NCBI GenBank assembly: GCA_949358305.1
Contig: OX442322.1
Location: 3,658,001-3,722,000 of the forward strand
From: Strigamia acuminata
Taxonomy: Eukaryota > Arthropoda > Chilopoda > Geophilomorpha > Linotaeniidae
Direction: 5' to 3'
DNA length: 64,000 nt
The translations under genes and the position numbers were made by a program. Positions 9,683 to 21,436 of this stretch are shown one piece after another. The notes under the pieces are model-generated. The model was not told where the DNA came from. It saw nothing but the letters and a program-made list of their open reading frames with translations, and made no database searches. Positions within the stretch are counted from its first letter, which is position 1. Every line of letters starts with the position of its first letter.

Positions 9683-12318
9683 GACATGAACATTTCAGAA
9701 TTTCTATTGGAAATTCCAGTAATAGTGAACAACATGGAAGTCAAGGCAGTTATGGACACTGGAGGAAAACACAACCTTATTAGCGAAGAGCTTGCTGAAG
9801 CTTTGCAGTTGAATTGCCCGCCAAGCCCAAATATTCGATTAAAAGGGGTAAGCGGAGAACTTGTGACTCCAGTGGGGAAAACCAAAATGAACATTACAAT
9901 TGGTGAATTAATATACAGGATTGAAGTCTTGGTTGTTAAAGGATTTCATTATCAACTACTGCTGAGTGACCCATTCATGCTGTTCGCGAAGTGCGTGTTA
10001 GACTACGATAAACAACAAATCTTTGTGGGCCGTACTAGTGGAAAAAAAGTGTCATTTCCAATGAATAAAACTTTTGTTGATCAGAACTATATAGCGAGGA
10101 TAATGAAGAACATCACTATTCCACCGATGCATGAGTGCATTGTTCCCATCTATTTGAATAAAGCAATAACATTGGACATGTTTGTGCAACCATTACATAA
10201 TGTTACTGATAGATTTGCTGTGATAGGTTGTAAGACTTTAACGGATTTCAAAAACGGTAAAGGCATAATTCGAGTGGCAAACCCGACCAAGAAGACAGTC
10301 TTTCTAAAGGAGAAGTCAGCAATCGCAAAAGCTTTTTATGTGGTTGATGTTGGGGTGTTCGACGAAAAACAGGTACACTGTTTTGACTTTGACTCCTCGA
10401 TAGCAAAGGATAAAATGAATAAAGACCAGAAAGAGCAGATGCGACAACTTCTTCAAAAGAATCAAGACAGATTTGCTGTTTCTGACAAGGATTTGGGAAG
10501 AGTCCAAGTGTATAAGCATAAAATCGATACTGGAGACCATGACCCAATACATTTGCAACCGTATCGTCGTTCAATGAAAGAAAAAGAAGTCGAAGCAGAA
10601 GAAACAAAGAAATTGCTTGATATGGGAGTGATTAGGGAATCAGAAAGTCCCTGGAGCGCGCCTGTATTGCTAATAAAGAAAAGAGATGGGAAGTGGAGAT
10701 GTTTGAATGCGATAACAAAGAAAATGGTGTACCCACTGCCAAGAATAGATGACACCTTGGATCAACTGGCAGGTGCACAATTCTTCTCCATGATGGATCT
10801 TATTCAAGGATATTTCCAAGTTGAGATAAATGAAGAAGACAAAGAAAAGACAGCATTCACAACTTCCAGTGGGCATTATGAATTTAATGTCCTCGGCCAA
10901 GGTCTCTGCAATAGCCCAGCAGCTTTACAAAAGCTAATGAACAAAGTATTAGGCAATCTCCTCGGCAAGGTCTGTATCACATACATTGACGACCTGATCA
11001 TTTTCTCTAAAACATTCCATCAACATTTGAAAGATCTAGACAACGTTTTCGACAAGCTTCGACAATCTAACTTAAAGGTGAAGTTAAGCAAGTGCACATT
11101 TGGGACAAATAATATCAAATATTTGGGACATGTCGTGGACTCAGAGGGTGTATCACCAGACCCAAGGAACTTGGAATCAGTAGCTAAGTTTCCAGTTCCT
11201 ACTAACCTTAAACTTCTTCGAGGATTCTTAAGGCTCCGTTCATATTACAGGAAGTTCATTCCAGGTTTTGCGGACATATCAAAGCCCTTAGTCAATTTGA
11301 CAAAGAAAGATGAGAAATTCGACTGGGGCCCACCTCATGAAAAGGCCTTTAAAACATTAAGGACCGCCCTCATTACCGTGCCAGTTTTAGCTCACCCTAA
11401 TTTTGAAGATTCCTTCATGTTGTCGACAGATGCGAGCGCATATGGTCTTGGAGCAATATTGAAACAAAAGATAAACAAACAAGAACATGTGATAGCTTAT
11501 GCTAGCAGACTTCTCAGCCGAGCAGAACAGAACTATAATGCCACGGAAAGGGAATGTCTAGCCATAATTTTTGGAATTCAGAAGTACCGACCTTATTTGT
11601 ATGGAAAGAAATTTTCAATTATTACAGATCATTCGGCACTCTAATGGCTAAAATCAGTCAAAAACTCCAATGGCAGACTAGCTAGATGGAGTCTACAGCT
11701 AGTGGATTTCGATTTTGATGTGATCTACAAGAGCGGAAAGAAGCACACAGATGCTGACGCCTTGAGTAGGATTCCAGAGGATTTAAGCGAGGAAGAAAAC
11801 GAAATAGTTCCCTCACTTTTACTCGAACAGCTCGACCTTCCTGCTGAGCAGCGTAAGGACAAGAAGCTACTGGAATTGATCACCGCAATGAGTCAAGTAG
11901 AGCAACTTCCAAAGAAGAGAAGACGTCCTCTAAAGCAGTTCGTTCTTCTCGACAATGTGTTGTATAGGAAGAAAAATTCATTGAATTCCCTGAACACGGA
12001 AGAAAATCTGTTATATGTTCCGCAGCATTTGAAAACTGACGTCCTTCAAGAAATGCATGACGGACTGACGGGTGCTCACTTGGGCCTAAACAAAGCATGG
12101 AAGAGAATAAGATCAAGATTCTTCTGGCCCCGGATATATAAAGACGTTAGAAATTACGTACTTTCATGTCCACTCTGTGCAAGATCAAAAACGATGACAA
12201 CACCGCCAAAAGGTTTAATGCAGCCGTGGTCTACAATATCTAAGCCTTTCGAGAGGATTGGGATTGATACATTGGGAAGTTTTCCAACCTCCGACAAGGG
12301 CAACAAGTTTGTTTTCGT
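9683..12318 (+). pseudogene. pol: Pol of element Z, broken and cut by element A
   Basis: Domain order is protease (VMDTGGKHNLIS), reverse transcriptase (SPWSAPVLLIKKRDGKW, MMDLIQGYFQVEI, TYIDDLIIF), RNase H (STDASAYGLGAILKQK), integrase zinc finger and the start of the core (ERIGIDTLG, NKFVFVV). An in-frame loss of about six codons removes the FCVDWRR block of the RT. A nonsense codon replaces Gln before WLK at 11642-11644. The gag-pol frame relation differs from C, so a further indel lies near 9600-9683. Coding stops at 12318 where element A is inserted, before the second catalytic Asp of integrase. Confidence 0.85.
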
Positions 12319-14071
12319 TGTGATGATTACAAATCGATAGTTATCAATGTTCACAGTAGATGGCGCTGTTTAACCAACGCGCGTAATTCAAACTCGGTTA
12401 AAACTAAAAAGCGTAATAAATTATTACTAAGGCACTGTGAATAAAATATAACTATTTTATTCAAATATAAATTAAGTATTAACTACTTAATGATGTTGAT
12501 TCTGCCGAATCAATATCCACATTACTTACCTGTCGAAGGGAACCATTTGGACACTTCCGGCTCCCAACTGGGCCCATCTGGACATAGTCACATATTAGGT
12601 CCGGACTAGTGACCCACGAATCCGCAGATTCGCGTGCTGATTGGCTGTCGCCAATCTAGTAGTTCTACAGAACTATATAAGCATCAGTTTTCCACCCCGT
12701 AACCCCCCTGGCTTGATTCTGAATATGTTTATATTGTCTGTAGTTGATATGTTGTTATCGTTTGATCTCACTTTCTCTATCGACACATCAGGCCACCTCA
12801 GTTCTCCACAATTAGTATTCAATACTATTTTGTTATTGCTGTTGTAGGGCTATTTCGGGAAGGCTAACGCCGGTAATAGACATGCATTCGCATGAAATGG
12901 CCCCGTAACGTTAGCTTGCTGTTCTACGGGACAGTTAGATTTCGTACGGTGGCTTAATATAACGGTCGTATACAGTACGACCTTGCTAATTGAAAGTAGG
13001 TCCCTCAGCTAACTGGCCACAGTCCGCTGCAGGATGGTTGTTGTAAACTGTCCTCCCAGGCACCCGTCTTTCTGTCGCTGGTCCTTTCGCACGTTAAAAG
13101 TCGGTAAAGACCTAATGCACAGGTAACACGCCGGGTTGGTAGCCCGTGAGTAATATCTAAAGATGTTGCGATAAACAACTACCTGGATAATGGTAATCCA
13201 ACAGCAGTGGCTGATTAATATTTTACCCGGTGCTCGATCTACTGATCCCGTCATCGTAAGGCATGCTGGCGGATGGAGGAATCAAATCTTCGCGCGATGG
13301 TTCTCTCGACTGTCGTGACGGTCCCCGCCCCAATGTACCCTCCGGGTTAGTAACCCGTGAACAGGAGTTGAATAACACTGTGCTAAATAAATTACTCGGG
13401 CATTGGTAATCCTGTATTGGCAATACTTTTTATACCAGTAAGTCCATAGAAATGTTTACCTGGTGGTTGGTACCACCGACAGCGAATTAAAGCGTACAAA
13501 CAAATACTCGGCGCCTGATCACGAGATCTTGTCGTCGTAAGGCATGCTGGCGGATGGAGTCTCAACAACTCCCGCGACGTTCTCTCAATTGTCGTGACGG
13601 TCCCCGCCCAATTAATAATTATATAACAATTCAATTGTTATATCGAATTAATCACTTTACTTTTATTCATTTGGAACATAGAATATTCTGCTGAATATTC
13701 CTGTTTATGCGAAGGACTCTTCGCATTATTTAGATAATCGAGCTGCGGACCAAATACGTCTCCGTAGCGTTATTTGTGACGATGCCGCAAGTCAGCCGTA
13801 TCCCCCTGGCTTCGCCCGGATCCTCAACCAGTTGATGCCGCCCGTTTACACGCGTCAAGAACCCATTATTGTTGTTATTAATATTTAGTAATAAATATGT
13901 TATGTCACACAAAGCTGTAAGTTATTTCTCTCGATTCACGTATTCACATTAGTTAAGACTTCCGTAGCTTATCTCGGTTAGGTTGTTGTTAAACTTAGCA
14001 ACGTCTTGTATAAACCAAATTATCTATCTCTCAAGGATTAATAAATTAGCCCTAAAAGTAGAATCGTCACA
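12319..14071 (+). repeat. 5' LTR of element A
   Basis: It begins tgtgatgattacaaatcg and ends gaatcgtcaca, 1753 bp, collinear with the 1752-bp LTRs of A' and clearly diverged from them. It contains a CTCF-like motif (12352-12366), a divergent CCAAT pair, a TATA box and a duplicated structured module. The short frames inside it are not genes. Confidence 0.9.
12639..12681 (+). promoter_or_regulatory. LTR core promoter of A: inverted CCAAT pair plus TATA box
   Basis: A perfect inverted repeat gattggc...gccaatc (12639-12656) presents CCAAT boxes on both strands. It is followed 18 bp later by tatataag (12674-12681). The same arrangement occurs in the LTRs of B and A', so it is conserved across the family and is the likely Pol II promoter. 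Confidence 0.6.
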
Positions 14072-14073
14072 AG

Positions 14074-14091
14074 TGGAGGTTCTACCGAGAT
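14074..14091 (+). promoter_or_regulatory. PBS of element A (tRNA-Gln)
   Basis: The sequence tggaggttctaccgagat starts two bases after the LTR. It complements the 3' end of animal tRNA-Gln (…ATCTCGGTGGAACCT plus CCA, from memory) at 17 of 18 positions. An isodecoder with GGTAGAACCT would match fully. Confidence 0.7.
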
Positions 14092-15271
14092 AGGCTGCCT
14101 AAAATTTAAAATAAATTTTGAAGTTTTTGTGTGTTTATGAGAATTCGAAAATGTACTTGCAGTGTTAAAATTTCAAATGAAATTTTTTACTGATAGAATC
14201 AGTGTTTTGTTTAATGTTCTCTCTTGAGATAGCAATCATTTTTTTTGTGTGTAAAATAAGTTTCGAACGAAATTTATATTTGTGTTTAATATATTTTATT
14301 CTGTTATAAGCTGTTACAAAAATAATAAATGTAATTCATTTACATTTCCGATTTTCCGCCGTGAAAATTGCATGTTTTAACAAAACTAATAATCTCTACC
14401 GCGTGGTCAGGCCTAATGATCAGACCACGAGAATTGGAAAATCTTGCCCATACTTGTTAAAGTTGACCCCGCCCGGGTAGCGTCATTTTGTCATCGACAA
14501 TCTGACAAAACCACGCGGTCAGGCCTAATTTTGAAAAGTTGACTTTTTGATGGAATTCTTAAAGAATTCTATCAATTTAACAGTTATTTTAATTTTAGAA
14601 TATTTTTCACATGTATTTTGCTTGAGACTTCAAGTTAAACCTAAATTTATTTGTCTAAATAAATTAGAAAGAAAAATTGACATTTTTTTTTAAGATTTAA
14701 AAATTTATATTTTTATTTCAAAATCGGTTTACCTTATTTTACAAGCTTGACTTACATTAAATTGTTGGTTAAAAATCATGATTTCAAGCCAATGAAATCG
14801 AATTTTACGAATGGAATACCATTCGAATTTAGCGAAGAAGAATCCTCGCTGTTGTGTTGCCTAGCAACCCGTGTTGTGCAGAAAAGCCGTCGATTCAAAC
14901 GATTCGGCACATCTTTTGAAATTGCGAGTTTTAAAACCTTAAAATTCCATAAAGGTGATCGTTCTTTTGTTAATAAATGCGGTGATATTTTAAAATACTT
15001 TGAAAAGCATCCATTTTGTTTTGTGACAAGATTACGGTTCCACAAACTTGGTGATTTCCACCAATCTCGAACGAGATTGGACTCTCGCGAGACTAGCGTT
15101 GATACTTGGCCAATCAGAGAGGCGTATCGAAGTACCCATACTTCCATTCGAACTAGTGTGACCACTGCTTCGTTTGCGATCCTCCTGAACGTTTGCAACT
15201 TCATCGTTATCTCTCAGACTTAGGAAATTTTCTTAGTTTTAAGTTTAGTTATCACTAGTAACCAACATCAC
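14092..15271 (+). other. Leader of element A
   Basis: This is noncoding sequence between PBS and gag. It holds the conserved accgcgtggt/accacgcggt hairpin (14398-14519) and the small palindrome gttgcctagcaac (14856-14868). The open frame at 14747-15223 is not preserved as protein in A' or B and is taken as noncoding. Confidence 0.6.
14398..14519 (+). promoter_or_regulatory. Putative leader RNA hairpin of element A
   Basis: The arms accgcgtggt (14398-14407) and accacgcggt (14510-14519) are perfectly complementary. An alternative short hairpin pairs cgtggtc (14402-14408) with gaccacg (14423-14429) around the conserved ggcctaa. It lies between PBS and gag, where packaging signals usually sit, and recurs in A' and several times in B. 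A packaging role is inference. Confidence 0.5.
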
Positions 15272-16398
15272 ATGAATACCCGCGATAAGGAAAGAACTTG
15301 TTTGACCGGTGGAATGAATCTATCCGGGTTTGTACCTGTTCCTAATGGAACTGAAAAAGTGGGAAACCATGCGGTCCACAATGGCGTTTCAAATGAAACA
15401 GCCGGACCATCTGGAGAGAATAGGACTCCGCGTGAACCGACTCCGCCTGGAGAAGAGGAATGCATTCCTGAAGGTTCTCATTTAGGCAGAGGCGGTCTAC
15501 TATTTTGTCAGGATCATGGTTTGAACCCAAATCAATTTAGATCTCTGACAGAGGTGTTAGATTTTGTGCACGCGCCTCGTGTTACGTCGGAGCAACCCAA
15601 TTCCCCAGCTAGCCAAAGATTAAATAATTTTAGTCCCACTCCTTTGACTTCGCTCGCAACCAACAAAGGGGATTTACTAATCTCGGAAATTTTGAGAATA
15701 CGTTCAACAGAGCGAATATGGGTCCGCCTAATATGGCCAACCCCACTCCAAGCTTTCCAAACGGATCAAATAGTTGTCCGAATCTCGCAGGAAATTTGAA
15801 CCCAAATTTAGGTGCAACAAGGGGTCCAAACAAAAGTTTTGACCCAAATTTTAGATTTGCAAACAATTCTAGCCCAGCACCTAACATACAAAGGGGTCAC
15901 TCAGTTCCTCCGAACTCGAATAACCCAAATAATACGAACGATTTAAATAATCCTTCTACTGGAACTCAAGGAAACTCAAATAATTATTTGAATCAGGGTA
16001 CACCAGGTAATTCGAACTATCGTCCGAATTTTGGTGACCAGAGAAATTCGAACAATCGTCCGAATTTCGGTAATCAAGAAAGTTCGAACAACCGTCCGAA
16101 TTTTGACAATCAGGATAATTCAAACAATCGTTCGAATTTTGGGAATCAAGGCAACTCGAATAATCATTCGAATTTTGATAACCACAGTAGACCAAATCAA
16201 GGAGGGTCGAATAATTTCAACCCCAACAGTGGCTCTAATCAAAATAATTCGAGTCAGTCGAGTAATAATGGATCGTCGAATGACAATTCGCGTCCCCCAA
16301 GCAGTGCAGGAATGACAGCTGAAGATCTTGCGTCCATTGCTTCAACTATGCATAAGTTGATGCAGGCAGGAAAGAGTTCCGCCACTGTCCCTCAAACT
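15272..16398 (+). pseudogene. gag: Gag of element A, part 1 (interrupted by B)
   Basis: The N-terminal part of the Gag matches A': MNTRDKERTCLTGG, then ECIPEGSHLGRGGLLFCQDHG and NPNQFRSLTEVLDFV. The ATG used upstream in A' is ATC here, leaving the next ATG at 15272. About 110 bp present in A' is missing near 15650, which shifts the frame. Coding resumes in the new frame through an Asn-rich repeat region (units like SNNRPNFGNQ, five copies). At 16398 element B is inserted after codons for VPQT. The reading frame continues at 39844. Confidence 0.85.
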
Positions 16399-18059
16399 TG
16401 TGACGGTTATAAAACCGTATTTTCCCAGATTTATCGCCAGACGGCGCTATTTGATTAAAAAGCGGGTAATTCGATTGAATTACCAGAATTGTATTTAATT
16501 GCTAATATGACGTGAATAAATATTTAGATATTTATTAAACCTTATAAAGTATTATTTACTTAAACAATTGATTCTACCGAATCAATATTATATTTTATAT
16601 TTACTTGTTGAAGGGGACCAATCGGACCCTTCTGGACCCAATTCCATATTAGGTCCGAACCCCAGTCTCTATTAGGTCCGGACTAGTGATCCACGAATCC
16701 GTCGATCCAGGCACCTGATTGGCTGTCGCCAATCTGATTGTTCTCAGGAACTATATAAGCTCTGGTTTTCTACCAGGCCCCTGGCTTGTTTTCTGTATGT
16801 TTGTATGTATTGTTGGTTATCGTTTGATTTCTCTCTTTCTTACCGACACATCAGGCCCCCTCGACTCTCATCCGACTGGATATTGTCGTTGTAGCGTCAT
16901 TTCGGGAAGACTAACTCCGGTTACCAAATGGTCCCGTAACGTTAGCCAGCTGCTCTAAGGGGCAGTAGGATTTCGTACGGTGGCTTAATATAACGGTCGT
17001 ATACAGTACGACCTTGCTAAATGAAAGTAGGTCCCTCAGCTAACTGGCCTCAGTCCGCTGCAGGATGGCTGTTGTAAATAGCCCTCGCAGGTTCCTGTCT
17101 TTCTGCGATCGGTCCTTCCGCACGTTAAAAGTCAGTAAAGGCCTAATGCACAGGTAACACGCCGGGTTGGTAGCCCGTGAGCAATATCCGTGAAGATGTT
17201 GCGTTAAATAACTACCTGGATAATGGTAATCCAACAGCAGTGGCTGATTAATATTTTACCCGGTGCTCGGTCTAATGACCCCGTCATCGTAAGGCATGCT
17301 GGCGGATGGAGGAGTCAAATCCTCCCGCGATGGTTCCTTCAACCGTCGTGACGGTCCCCGCCCCATCGTACACTCCGGGTCGGTATCCCGTGAACGGTAT
17401 TACAAATACTGTGCTAAATAAAATACCCAGGTATTGGTAATCCTGTAATTGGTAGGTCCATAGGAATGTTTACTTGGTGGTTGGTACCACCGATAGCGAC
17501 TAAAAGCGTACAAACAAATATTCGGCGCCTGATCACGAGATCTTGTCGTCGTAAGGCATGCTGGCGGATGGAGCCTCAACAAGTCCCGCGACGGTCCTGT
17601 CGACTGTCGTGACTGTCCCCGCCCCATTAATATTTATACAACAATTCATTTGTTGTATTCCACTAATCACTTTGTATTTATTTGACCTGGAATATTCTAC
17701 AGAATATTCCTTTCCATACGAAGGACTCTTCGTATTATTAGATATTCGAGCTGCGGACCAAATACGTCTCCGTAGCGTTATTTGTGACGATGCCGCAAAG
17801 TCAGCCGTACCCTTCGTGCATCGCCCGGATCCTCAACCAGTGTAGCCGCCGCTTACACGTATCCAGAACCCCGAACCATTTGTATTCGTAGAAACAAGCA
17901 AGTAAAACCGTAAGTTTGTATCATTTCGTTGTTTTATTCATTTAGCGCACATTTCGTAGCTTATCTCGGTTAGGTTGTTGTTAGTCTTAACAACGTCTTG
18001 TTCCGACCGATTTATCTCTTAAAATGGCTAATAAATTAGCCAAAAGTAGAATCGTCACA
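16399..18059 (+). repeat. 5' LTR of element B
   Basis: It begins tgtgacggttataaaacc and ends gaatcgtcaca. It shares with the A LTR the terminal sequence, CCAAT pair, TATA box (16752-16759), the tacggtggcttaatataacg block and the duplicated ggcatgctggcggatgga module. The first 100 bases differ from A except for the ends and an agacggcgc motif at the CTCF-like position. Confidence 0.92.
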
Positions 18060-18061
18060 AG

Positions 18062-18079
18062 TGGAGGTTCTACCGAGAT
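18062..18079 (+). promoter_or_regulatory. PBS of element B (tRNA-Gln)
   Basis: Identical to the A PBS (tggaggttctaccgagat), with the same 2-nt spacer after the LTR. A degenerate second copy of the LTR-end/PBS junction lies near 18235-18262 (ccacaagcggttctaccga). Confidence 0.7.
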
Positions 18080-18498
18080 AAGGCTGCAAAAAGTCAAGTG
18101 AATTTTGAGTTGTGTGTGTTTATGAGAATTTGGAAATGTGCTTACGGTGTTAAAATTTCAAATGAAATTTTTTACGGTAAAATTAATGTTTGTTTTACAG
18201 TTCTCCTCGTGAAACTTTTCTAGGAATTTCATTAGGACCGCCACAAGCGGTTCTACCGACGATAGACTACAATTTCTTATTCGAATGAATTTGGAAATCG
18301 TGCTCGTGAAAAGTGGAGTTTGGATAATTTAGTCTTACGACAAAATTTCTTGTAAAATAAGTTTCGAACGAAATTTATATCTTTACTAAATGTATTGAAT
18401 GTTGTTTTGTGATTAAAATCACAAGAACAACGATTGTATTCCCTTTAAATTTGTTTTTCTGAAGAAAAAATTATATATTTGTGTAAAATGATAATTTT

Positions 18499-18618
18499 AC
18501 CGCGTGGTCAGGCCTAAAAACCTACCACGAAAGTTTGAAAATCTTGCCCGAACTTGTCGCTGTTACGTCCGCCCGGGTAACGTCGTTTCGCCGTCGTCGA
18601 TCCGAGAAACCACGTGGT
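18499..18618 (+). promoter_or_regulatory. Leader hairpin copy B1
   Basis: The outer arms accgcgtggt (18499-18508) and accacgtggt (18609-18618) pair with one G·U. The inner short hairpin pairs cgtggt with accacg (18524-18529), plus agg with cct, around ggcctaaaaa. Confidence 0.5.
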
Positions 18619-19217
18619 TGGGCTTAATACATAAAGTTCGAACATTTCTCGAAGGAAATTCAAAAATGAATTCCAGTATTCGCCGGTTGTTTTGATTAAA
18701 ACAACCAAGTTTAATTCTGTTTGAGATTTCAAATAAAGAATGTTTTTATATTTCAAGGCCTAATTTTATTTGATTAAATAAAACGAAGGAAAAGTGGATT
18801 CAATGGAATAAAAGATATTTTATTTCGATAAATTGTTCTACATACCTGATTTACATTCTAATTTACAAATGTGTTAATCACCTTTTGGTTTTAAGTCTTT
18901 AAAACCAATTTCGCGAATAGAATCCCATTCGAACTTAGCAAAGACTTTTGCTGCTACGATTGCCTAGCAACGGTGTTTTACGGGAAAGCTACCCAAATTG
19001 AACGATTTAACGTGCTTTCACAAATTGTTGCTAAACGATTTAAAAATGTCGAGAATCCAGTTTATTCGAAGTAATAAATCTCATGATAAGTGTAATTCAC
19101 TTGCATTGTGTTTTTCTGCAGGAAAAATCAAACATTTGCGTAAAGAACGAAAAGTATAATTCACTTTTATCCAGATTTTCCACCGGAAAATTGAACGTCA
19201 AGTAAAATGATTATTTT

Positions 19218-19338
19218 ACCACGTGGCGAGGCCTAAAAATCTCACCACGGAATGTTTGAATTCTAATCCGAACTTATCGTTGTTTTGTCCGTTCACGGAA
19301 CGTCTAATCGTCACCGTTACGATCATACGCGTGGATAG
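19218..19338 (+). promoter_or_regulatory. Leader hairpin copy B2
   Basis: The inner hairpin pairs ccacgtggcgag (19219-19230) with ctcaccacgg (19241-19250) around gcctaaaaat. The bases of the gag/ctc pair differ from copies B1 and B3 but remain complementary. The far arm (acgcgtgg near 19327) is only partly complementary. Confidence 0.45.
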
Positions 19339-19521
19339 GCTTAAACGAGAAAGTTTAATTTCCCAAAAAAGAATTCGAGTTCGAATTTAAAGTAAGTTTC
19401 GTACGAAGTTTATTTATCCAATTTTGTTCTTGTGATTGAAATCCTAAAGAACGATGAGTGTATTCACTTATAAATGTATTTTCGGTAGAAAATTCGAACG
19501 ATGGCATAAAATAATTATTTT

Positions 19522-19642
19522 ACCATGTGGTAAGGCCTAAAAATCCTATCACGGGAATTGGAGAATCCAATCCGAATTCGACGTTGTTTTGTCCGTCTGG
19601 ACAACGATAATTTGCCGTCGTAGTTACAATAAAACACGCGGT
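19522..19642 (+). promoter_or_regulatory. Leader hairpin copy B3
   Basis: The inner hairpin pairs gtggta and agg with cct and atcac (G·U included) around cctaaaaat. The far arm acacgcggt (19634-19642) is followed by caggctta as in the other copies. Confidence 0.45.
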
Positions 19643-20510
19643 CAGGCTTAAATGAAGATTCAACCCCGAAGGAATTCGAATTCTAATTCCAGTTTTATCG
19701 GTTGTTTTCACATAAAATAACCTAAACCACAAAATTCCGTTTGGGATTTCACATTAAGTTAAAAAACTTATTAATATTTTAACCTAAATTTATTTTGAAA
19801 AATAAAAACAAGGCAAGTTGGTAAAGTTGAAAGAATAGGGGTATTCGTGTTAAAAGTTTATTTACAAAATGGACGCATACCTGATTACCTTTACATTTGT
19901 ATTGGTACGATCAATCCGTGATTTTAAAATGTTGAAGTCCAATTTTAAACGAATGGAATATCGTTCGAATGTCGATTCCGACGAAGCCATCTCGCAGCTG
20001 TGTTGCCTAGCAACAGAAGCGCGGGGTTTTACCGGGAAGCCGCCAAGTTTCCAGGCGTGCTTTCCTAAATTTTTGCCTAACAATTCAATCGACGTAAATT
20101 TGGTTTATTTATATAAATAAATCTGGATTTAACCTAAGAAAGTAAATAAATATGTTTTTAATAAAACTTTATTTATTTCGGTTTATTAAAATAAATCGAA
20201 TGATACGATTAAATGGAAAAAGTTTCAGTTGAAATTTATCCAGTATTTAATCATGCTTACATTTATTCTTGTAATTAACATTACAAGGAAGAACGATGCA
20301 TTCGTTTTAAGTCTAATTTTCTAAAGAAAAATAGTAAAATTTGCGAATTACAAAAATCAAACAATTTTGGTGGAAAAGGAATAAGACTTTATTCTTCATT
20401 CTCGAAATAAAGGATGGAATTTCCAGAATATTTACAAAGTAAATAAGGAATTTTTCCATTACAACTTTTTTCATTTGAAAAAATGGATTTCACGGTGAAA
20501 TATTAAATTT

Positions 20511-20640
20511 ACCACGTGGTAAAGTTTAAAATTTTACCACCGGGGGATGAAGATTAGGCTAACGTTGATTCAATCATGTCTGCCCACAGTACGTGGATTC
20601 AATCGAACACGTAGAAAAACGACTTGGCGACCTTCGAAAG
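20511..20640 (+). promoter_or_regulatory. Leader hairpin copy B4 (degenerate)
   Basis: The first arm accacgtggt and a near arm accac are visible, but ggcctaa is replaced by agtttaa and the near arm runs into ccgggggatgaag, the purine motif seen before the 3' LTRs. It is either a degenerate copy or a fused one. Confidence 0.3.
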
Positions 20641-20774
20641 AATTCAATTACACGTCAAAAAACGATCGGTTAGGTATAAATACCTAATCTATCTAATTCT
20701 TGTTTGAAAGTTTGAATAAACTAGAAAGCATGTAAATATTTATGCCTAATAATGTCAGAATATTTAACTAATGT

Positions 20775-20856
20775 TCGAGTCCATTTTTTCAGAAGATTCT
20801 AAAGAATATTCTGAAGAAACGGAGGGGGAGGAGATACAAGAAACCTTGTATAGAGA
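20775..20856 (+). repeat. pol-derived fragment in the B leader
   Basis: About 80 bp (attttttcagaagattctaa through gaaaccttgtatag) closely match the RNase H-integrase spacer of A-family pol (A' about 29357-29439, A about 43185-43265). It sits upstream of gag, so it is out of place and non-coding here. Confidence 0.7.
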
Positions 20857-20924
20857 CAAATACATTTAAAAAATGTGTATTCCTTCACCTTTTCACGGAA
20901 TTGCGTTCGAAATTCCTTGGAATA

Positions 20925-20960
<36 letters not shown>

Positions 20961-21436
20961 ACTAGATTTTGTAAAAATCAAGTTAGTAAGTTTTAGTTGA
21001 AACTGAAATTTATTATTTGATAAATTCAAATAAAGAACGGAATTCAGCAAAGCCGTCGATTCAATCGATTCAACGTACTTGTGAAATTGTGGTTTTTAAT
21101 ACTTTAAAAATCCCGTAAAGGTTACCATTTTTATTAATAAAATTGGTGATATTTTAAAATACTTGGAAAAGTATCCATTTTATTTGGTAACTACGTCATA
21201 ACCCTGAAATCTGACAAGATTTAGGTTCCACGAAAATAGTGATTTCCACCAATCTCAGGTGAGATTAGAGTCTCGCGAGACTGACGTTTGACAATCAACC
21301 AATCAGAGAGGTGTATCGAAGTACCCATACTTCCATTCGAAATAGTGTAACCACTGCTTCGTTTGCAACCTTCCTGAACGTTACGACTTCATCGTTATCT
21401 CTCAGACTTCGGAAATTTTATTTTTCAATTTTAGTT

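Larger units (their letters stand above)
7348..12318 (+). mobile_element. Element Z: 5' part of a gypsy-type LTR retrotransposon
   Basis: It contains a 5' LTR, tRNA-Ala-like PBS, gag and pol in the same order as element C, and its proteins are clearly related to those of C. It ends abruptly in the integrase core at 12318, where the LTR of element A starts. The 3' remainder, including the 3' LTR, is expected beyond the right edge. Premature stops and deletions show that it is dead. It is the host of A and is itself inserted into Y. Confidence 0.85.
18080..21436 (+). other. Long noncoding leader of element B
   Basis: About 3.4 kb separates PBS and gag, against about 1.2-1.3 kb in A and A'. The excess comes from repeats of one leader module: three clear copies and one weak copy of the cgtgg...ggcctaa...ccacg hairpin (18499, 19218, 19522, 20511), with copies of the tgcctagcaac palindrome at about 18960 and 20002. 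It also holds a pol-derived fragment (about 20775-20856) and a run of 28 A (20931-20958). No protein-like frame is present. Confidence 0.65.

Noticed and set aside
14747-15223. A 158-codon frame in the leader of A as an extra gene
   Set aside because: The homologous leader of A' breaks the frame (24329-24514 only) and B does not keep it; the conservation is of RNA-like motifs.
16719-17845. Open frames inside the B LTRs (79 and 95 codons), repeated at 38499 and 39338
   Set aside because: They recur only because the LTR is duplicated; the A-family LTRs do not keep them, so they are not coding.
20931-20958. A28 run as the tail of a non-LTR retrotransposon insertion
   Set aside because: No LINE or SINE sequence or target duplication flanks it, and B leader sequence continues on both sides.
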